From an uncultured Acidobacteriota bacterium (lineage in GTDB: Bacteria > Acidobacteriota > Terriglobia > Terriglobales > Acidobacteriaceae): a stretch of 64,000 nt of DNA. The notes beneath the pieces were generated by a model. That model saw only the letters and a program-made list of their open reading frames with translations, made no database searches and had not been told where the DNA came from. Positions 59,308 to 64,000 of this stretch are shown here, in pieces (the stretch's first letter is position 1; every line of letters begins with the position of its first letter). The position numbers and the translations under genes are program-made. Where the stretch lies: assembly GCA_903832055.1 (NCBI GenBank), contig CAILAC010000010.1:434001-498000 (forward strand), read 5' to 3'.

Positions 59308-59721
59308 ATGCGTCGGTTTCTTGCCATCTTGCTGATTCTGGTTCTGGGTTTGGGACCTGGAACCGGCGTCGCTTCTGCTACCGAGCTGATGCGGGCATGG
59401 GCCGTTGGCGCGACCACGCAACCGGATGAATCGCATCTTCCAGCATGTTGCCGCAAAACTGGCGTGCACCACTGCGCCATGTCGCATCAGCGCAGCATCA
59501 TGGCGAACCATGAGGCGACCCTCTCGGCCTCCAATTGCTGCCCCTGCTGGCCGTCTACCCTGGCATCTACGCCAGCTCCGGCCACGGCTCTGTTGGAAAC
59601 CACCCCCCATTTGGCCGCAGTGACGCGATTTGAGCCTCTACACAATAGCTCGCTCATCGCCACTCTCCTTGCCCAACACACCTGGCCCAAACGCGGACCT
59701 CCATCCAGTTCCTCGCTCTAG
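59308..59721 (+). CDS. Small secreted Cys/His-rich protein, metal-binding candidate
   Basis: 137 residues: signal peptide (MRRFLAILLILVLGLGPGTG, then VASA), followed by clusters of potential metal ligands: CC at 47-48, HHC at 54-56, His60, and CCPC at 77-80. No enzyme domain. It precedes the TonB-dependent receptor on the same strand, 141 bases away, so it may bind the metal or chelate the receptor takes up, for example copper or iron. The function is inferred from residues and neighbour only. Confidence 0.6.
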   Translation: MRRFLAILLILVLGLGPGTGVASATELMRAWAVGATTQPDESHLPACCRKTGVHHCAMSHQRSIMANHEATLSASNCCPCWPSTLASTPAPATALLETTPHLAAVTRFEPLHNSSLIATLLAQHTWPKRGPPSSSSL

Positions 59722-59862
59722 TTCTATCCCCGTTCATCCTCCAGTCTTTGTATTCGAACAGTGGCTTGCGCTATCGGCGCATCACTATTGGTGTCTGGGT
59801 GCTGCCTGCTCAAGGCTGCTCAGGTTCGTTTTATTGCTGCCTTACTTAACAGGAGCAGATTC

Positions 59863-62178
59863 ATGCGTGTGCGTACTATTTCGTCTTTAGTATGGATATT
59901 CTTCATTTTCGCTATCGTTGCGCGACCCGTGTTGGCTACGGTTTTCTCTACCGTGCGCGGTGTCGTCCATGACTCACAGCATTTTCCATTGGCAGGTGCT
60001 GAGATTAGCCTCAATGCGAACGAATCAAGCCTCGCCTTCAAGACAACCACCGACAAAGACGGTGCATTTGAACTTCCAAACGTGCCCCTGGGTGTTTACC
60101 GGATCCATGTCGAAGCCAAAGGTTTTGCGACCGCCGAAGAAGTAATAACCCTGCAATCAGGAACACACCCAGTCGTGCACTTTGCGTTGGCCGTCGCTTC
60201 CGTCCAATCCAGCGTCTCAGTGAACGCACCCCTCGTTGACTCCGATACCGTCACCCCGACTACCCTGCTCACCCGCGTAGAAATTGACCAGACCCCCGGC
60301 GCCCTCCGCTCTGGCTCCTTCGCCGTCGTCACCGACTACGTTCCCGGTGCCTACATCACCCACGACATGCTGCATATGCGCGGCGGCCACCAGACCAGTT
60401 GGCTTATCGATGGCGTCGCCATTCCCAACACCAACATTGGCTCTAATGTCGGCCCCCAGATCGACCCTGCCGACATGGAATCCCTCGAAACCCAGCGCGG
60501 CTCCTACGCCGCTGACGAGGGCGACCGCACCTACGGTGTCTTCAACGTGCTGCCTCGCAGTGGTTTTGAGCGCGCTCGCGAAGCTGAACTCACCCTCACC
60601 GCAGGGAACCAGCAGACCGCCAACGCTCAGATCAGCCTGGGAGACCACAATGCCAACGCCGCCTGGTACGCCTCGCTGGCCGGCTCACGGTCGACTTACG
60701 GACTGCAGACCCCCATCGCCCGCATCCTCCATGACGCTTCCAATAGCCAGAGTGGCTTCGGCTCGGTGCTCGTCAACCGCGGCTCGCAAGACCAGTTCCG
60801 CTTCGTCGGCCAGATGCGGCAAGACTTTTTCCAGGTGCCATACGACCCCAACCCCGCCAGTTGGGAAAACCAAAACTACGATTCCAGTGGACTTCGCGAC
60901 GGGCAGACCGAGCGCGACAGCTTCCTGCTCGCGACCTGGGTCCGCACCCTCAGCCCCAAGGCCAGCATCGAAGTCTCCCCCTTCTATCACCTGAACACCG
61001 CCAACTATGACCCCAAATCCAGCGACCTGCCCGTCGCCAGTACCTGGGATCGAACCAGCAACTACGGCGGCCTCCAGGCCAATTTCCATGGGCAACTGCG
61101 CAGCCACAGCCTGGCAACCGGCCTCTACGCCTGGGCTCAGCATGACTCCAACCTCTTCGGAGCCGTCTTCAACGACCTGAGCGCAACCAATTTCCACAAA
61201 TCGGCTTCCTCTATTGCCGGGCTCACCGAGGCATACGCTTCCGACAACTGGCGCGCAACTTCCTGGCTTACCCTCATCGCCGGCCTGCGCTATCAGAACT
61301 TCCAGGGCGACCTCAGCGAAGACCACATCGATCCCCGCTTTGGCTTGGCCCTCACCCTCCCCAAACTCCGCTGGGTCTTCCGCGGATTCTACGGCCGCTT
61401 CTACCAGGCGCCGCCCCTCATCACCGTCTCTGGCCCCATCGCCGCCTACGCCCAACAGAACAACACCGCATTTGTCCCTCTCCACGGCGAACGCGACGAA
61501 GAATACCAGTTCGGCCTTCAGATTCCCCTGCCCGGCAAAGCCTCAGGCTGGGTCCTCGATGTCGATACCTTCAAGACTCGGATCAACAACTTCCTCGACC
61601 ACTCCAACGTCGGCGAATCCAACATCTACTTTCCTGTCACCGTCGATGGAGCCCTCGTCCGCGCCTGGGAAGCGACCCTACGCTCTCCCCAACTCGGCAA
61701 ACTCGGCCGCTTTCACCTTGCCTACTCCAACCAGATCGCCGAGCAACGCGGCAACATCACCGGTGGACTCATCTGCGCCCCGGCAGGGGACCCCGCCTGC
61801 GACGCGGGATTCACCTATAAGCCCGTCGACCACGACCAGCGCCACACACTCAATACAGGCTTCACCGCCAACCTGCCCCGGCGGTCCTGGTTCTCTTCCA
61901 ACGTCTACTATGGATCAGGATTCACCAACGGACTCGGCGGCGACCCCACGAATGGCAGTCCCTACCAGGGCGCTTACCTGCCTGCCCACACCACCTTTGA
62001 CGTCGCAGCCGGCACTGCTCTGGGAGAAAACTGGAAGGCCTCAGTCAACGTCGTCAACGTTACCAACCACCGCGTTCTCGAAGACAACTCTCTGACCATT
62101 GGCGGCTTCCACTGGAACGACCCGCGACTCATCTCCGCAGAACTTCGTTGGCGCTTCCACTTCCCGGAAGTCCGTTAG
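59863..62178 (+). CDS. TonB-dependent receptor with N-terminal carboxypeptidase-regulatory-like domain
   Basis: 771 residues. Signal peptide (1-27), a CarboxypepD_reg-like beta-sandwich at about 28-110 (TVRGVVHDSQHFPLAGAEISLNANE ... GVYRIHVEAKGF), plug domain about 130-250 (VTDYVPGAYITHDMLHMRGGHQTSWLIDGVAI), and a 22-stranded barrel ending LRWRFHFPEVR. The N-terminal domain is typical of Acidobacteria and Bacteroidetes SusC-like proteins. It takes up an iron, copper, or carbohydrate ligand powered by TonB; no TonB box is obvious. ATG 59863 with AGGAG upstream. Confidence 0.88.
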   Translation: MRVRTISSLVWIFFIFAIVARPVLATVFSTVRGVVHDSQHFPLAGAEISLNANESSLAFKTTTDKDGAFELPNVPLGVYRIHVEAKGFATAEEVITLQSGTHPVVHFALAVASVQSSVSVNAPLVDSDTVTPTTLLTRVEIDQTPGALRSGSFAVVTDYVPGAYITHDMLHMRGGHQTSWLIDGVAIPNTNIGSNVGPQIDPADMESLETQRGSYAADEGDRTYGVFNVLPRSGFERAREAELTLTAGNQQTANAQISLGDHNANAAWYASLAGSRSTYGLQTPIARILHDASNSQSGFGSVLVNRGSQDQFRFVGQMRQDFFQVPYDPNPASWENQNYDSSGLRDGQTERDSFLLATWVRTLSPKASIEVSPFYHLNTANYDPKSSDLPVASTWDRTSNYGGLQANFHGQLRSHSLATGLYAWAQHDSNLFGAVFNDLSATNFHKSASSIAGLTEAYASDNWRATSWLTLIAGLRYQNFQGDLSEDHIDPRFGLALTLPKLRWVFRGFYGRFYQAPPLITVSGPIAAYAQQNNTAFVPLHGERDEEYQFGLQIPLPGKASGWVLDVDTFKTRINNFLDHSNVGESNIYFPVTVDGALVRAWEATLRSPQLGKLGRFHLAYSNQIAEQRGNITGGLICAPAGDPACDAGFTYKPVDHDQRHTLNTGFTANLPRRSWFSSNVYYGSGFTNGLGGDPTNGSPYQGAYLPAHTTFDVAAGTALGENWKASVNVVNVTNHRVLEDNSLTIGGFHWNDPRLISAELRWRFHFPEVR

Positions 62179-62560
62179 CACTCGCTGCTGGGGTGCCGGC
62201 TTGCATCGGAACTTACGAGTTGATCTTTCTCATCGATCTTCCTCAACGAACTTGCTCAACGAACTTCCTCAACGAACTTGCTCAATCGAGTCGTAACTTG
62301 CCGGCTTTTGAAAGACTGCAACTTCGAAAAATGGTTCAACGTTCAGGCAGTTCCACTTGAACAAGGGTGACTTGAACAGTGCTGCTCAATCCTGGCGGAT
62401 GCGGTTCTTCAGGCTCAATGGGGCATTCTTTGAACCCGCTCTAATTTTCTTCCTTTTCTGGCCCTGATTTATGTTGCTCTTCCGGCGGAACCTCATGTAT
62501 GGTTGCGCGAGTTATTCACCCGCTTCATGAGAGCAATCCCAAAACTTCAGGAGAAATCCC
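62179..62560. other. Intergenic region TonB receptor / aqpZ
   Basis: 382 bases without a supported gene. It holds a tandem of four 13-base units at 62237-62289, two ACTTGAACA... repeats near 62352-62385, and, before the TTG start of aqpZ, an AGGAG ribosome site. Confidence 0.55.
62237..62289. repeat. Tandem 13-base repeat
   Basis: Four units: TCTTCCTCAACGA (62237-62249), ACTTGCTCAACGA (62250-62262), ACTTCCTCAACGA (62263-62275) and ACTTGCTCAATCGA (62276-62289). Units alternate C/G at position 5, so the true period is 26 bases twice. It lies downstream of the receptor gene. Confidence 0.8.
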
Positions 62561-63259
62561 TTGTCGCTTACAAAACGATGTGTCGCCGAATTTTTCGGCA
62601 CTTTCTGGCTTGTCTTTGGAGGTTGCGGCAGCGCTATCTTCGCTGCAGCGTACCCGAATCTCGGAATTGGATTCGTCGGCGTCTCACTCGCCTTCGGTCT
62701 GACAGTTCTCACCATGGCTTTTGCCCTCGGACATATCTCCGGCTGCCACCTCAACCCTGCCGTCACCGCCGGTCTGGTTGCAGGCAAGCGCTTCCCTATC
62801 AATGAAGCCCTTCCATACATCGTTGCCCAGGTCATCGGTGCCACGACCGGTGCCGGGGTTCTTCTGGGCATCGCCAACGGGAAGCCAGGCTTCTCCCTCG
62901 CCGGCGGATTCGCCTCCAACGGATACGCCGAACACTCCCCTGACCACTACACGATGCTCTCCTGCTTCATCGCAGAGGTGGTCCTGACGGCCTTCTTCCT
63001 GATCGTCATCATGGGGTCCACGGACGAACGGGCACCCAAAGGCTTTGCTCCCATCGCCATTGGACTCTCACTGACTCTCATCCATCTCATCAGCATTCCA
63101 ATCACCAACACGTCGGTCAACCCCGCCCGCAGTACCGGCCAGGCTATCTTCGTCGGCGGCTGGGCGATCGGCCAACTCTGGCTCTTCTGGTTGGCTCCGA
63201 TCATCGGCGGAGTCCTCGGTGCCAGAAGCTATTCCAATTTGTTTACAGTCAAGAAATAA
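62561..63259 (+). CDS. aqpZ: Aquaporin Z
   Basis: 232-residue major intrinsic protein, a water channel of the inner membrane. Six helices with two NPA half-helices: [11 protein letters not shown] and [10 protein letters not shown]. The [15 protein letters not shown] block, with His and Arg of the selectivity filter, is AqpZ-like rather than glycerol-conducting GlpF. Start TTG 62561 with AGGAG eight bases upstream; the frame to an in-frame ATG is not available nearby. Confidence 0.93.
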   Translation: MSLTKRCVAEFFGTFWLVFGGCGSAIFAAAYPNLGIGFVGVSLAFGLTVLTMAFALGHISGCHLNPAVTAGLVAGKRFPINEALPYIVAQVIGATTGAGVLLGIANGKPGFSLAGGFASNGYAEHSPDHYTMLSCFIAEVVLTAFFLIVIMGSTDERAPKGFAPIAIGLSLTLIHLISIPITNTSVNPARSTGQAIFVGGWAIGQLWLFWLAPIIGGVLGARSYSNLFTVKK

Positions 63260-63448
63260 CGGCTTGCCAACAGTGTTGACACCCCCGGCTCTGCCCAAAA
63301 ATGCAAGGCATGAAGCCGGGGGCGCCACCTTTCCGGCATCACTGGTCCAGCTGCAACAGCAACTCTCCTTGCGATGGGATCAGGCGAATCAAAGGGGCGA
63401 ACGGCTTTTCATTCAGAAGAGCAAATCGTAAATGGATTTCGACTCAAC

Positions 63449-64000
63449 TCAATCAGCCAGCAACCCCGGCAGCACTTCCCCGGCCTTGCCCAGCACCACC
63501 TGTGTAAACGCGGCAGCGTTCAGCGGGGCCTCTGGCCCTACATACACTGTCCGCGCCCCGGCATGCCCAGCCCAGCGCACAAAGTTTGCTGCCGGATAGA
63601 CTGATCCCGAAGTTCCCACCACCAGCATGACCGTCGCCCGGCTCAGCTCCGCCGAAATATGGTCCATACCCATCGGCACCTCGCCAAACCACACAATGTG
63701 CGGCCGCATCAGCGCCCCGCAGTCGCACCGCGCCACGTCTGCCAACGTCGGATAAAGCGCATGATCCCGCCGCGGTGCACGTCCGCACTCCCCGCTGCAA
63801 CGGGAGGCAAAAAGCTCGCCATGCATATGCATCAGGTTGCGCGAGCCAGCCCGCTCATGCAGGTCGTCGACGTTCTGCGTGCAAAGGAAAAACCGCCCCT
63901 CCAGCCGCTTCTCCAATGCAGCCAGGGCAACATGCGCTGCGTTGGGAATCGCCCGCTCCGCGCCTTCCCGCCGCGCCGAATAGAACTGCCAGACCAGCTC
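63449..64000 (-). CDS. cobB: NAD-dependent protein deacylase (sirtuin), C-terminal part cut by window end
   Basis: 184 residues visible; the N-terminal part including the first Rossmann strand lies beyond base 64000, in frame with ELVWQFYSARREG. Seen: TQNVDDLHERAG and MHMHGELF, with the catalytic His; zinc-type cysteines C-x3-C (CSGEC) and C-x-C (CDC); RPHIVWFGEVP; VVGTSGSVYPAANF. It removes acyl groups from lysines using NAD+. The C-terminus ends KAGEVLPGLLAD. It converges on aqpZ. Confidence 0.9.
   Translation of the reverse strand, partial: ELVWQFYSARREGAERAIPNAAHVALAALEKRLEGRFFLCTQNVDDLHERAGSRNLMHMHGELFASRCSGECGRAPRRDHALYPTLADVARCDCGALMRPHIVWFGEVPMGMDHISAELSRATVMLVVGTSGSVYPAANFVRWAGHAGARTVYVGPEAPLNAAAFTQVVLGKAGEVLPGLLAD

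Noticed and set aside
1-64000. tRNA, rRNA, CRISPR array, prophage or insertion sequence
   Set aside because: No cloverleaf with GTTCGA-type T-loop, no spaced direct repeats, no transposase, integrase or phage genes were seen when reading the intergenic regions.

Overview
The window looks like chromosome of an acidobacterium of the Terriglobia type (Acidobacterium/Granulicella/Terriglobus relatives). This is an inference from the mixture seen here: a TonB-dependent receptor with an N-terminal carboxypeptidase-regulatory-like domain, BON-domain exported proteins, a BamA-like/SurA-like/TamB operon, dispersed GC-rich palindromes with CCCACCC/GGGTGGGGCACCC ends, and high GC with frequent TTG/GTG starts. 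No rRNA, tRNA, CRISPR array, prophage or insertion sequence was seen. No taxonomic search was possible.

Layout. 1-10.7 kb: the end of ilvE, then surface-polysaccharide functions (WcaF-like acetyltransferase, WecG/TagA/CpsF glycosyltransferase, GDP-mannose 3,5-epimerase-like enzyme, mannose-6-phosphate isomerase, UDP-glucose dehydrogenase, UDP-xylose synthase-like enzyme), interleaved with a BON/glycine-zipper protein, a small outer-membrane barrel and an HD-domain protein. 10.7-17.6 kb: a YCF48-like propeller, an orphan LolD-type ATPase, clpC and a class III aminotransferase, with palindromic repeats between genes. 17.6-18.2 kb: a ParDE-like toxin-antitoxin pair. 18.2-22.6 kb: preT-preA and an NCS1 permease (reductive pyrimidine catabolism). 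22.9-31.8 kb: a nitrogen-scavenging island. On the minus strand lie guanine deaminase, an APC permease and two AhpD-like proteins. Divergently on the plus strand lie allantoinase, allantoate amidohydrolase, (S)-ureidoglycine aminohydrolase and ureidoglycolate amidohydrolase, the complete plant-type four-step route from allantoin to glyoxylate.

32-39 kb: lon, pheA, a UbiA prenyltransferase, an ABC-2 exporter pair and a STAS protein. 39.4-49 kb: a triple-BON protein and an overlapping bamA-like/surA-like/tamB operon for outer-membrane assembly. 49.4-53.7 kb: an ECF sigma factor with a soluble zinc-finger protein, aroK, ctaB, DUF420, a small membrane protein and ssb. 53.7-64 kb: a small membrane protein, an unknown exported protein, a CyaY-like frataxin, a GT2 glycosyltransferase, a LacI-family regulator with operator-like sites upstream, homoserine dehydrogenase, a Cys/His-rich secreted protein followed by a TonB-dependent receptor, aqpZ, and a sirtuin cut by the window end.

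The part most worth following is 16-32 kb, where transporters, a base deaminase, a pyrimidine reductase and the ureide enzymes look like one nucleobase-nitrogen recovery region. At larger scale the plus strand is G-rich near 10-22 kb and C-rich near 50-64 kb whatever the gene orientation, as would be seen across a replication-strand switch.
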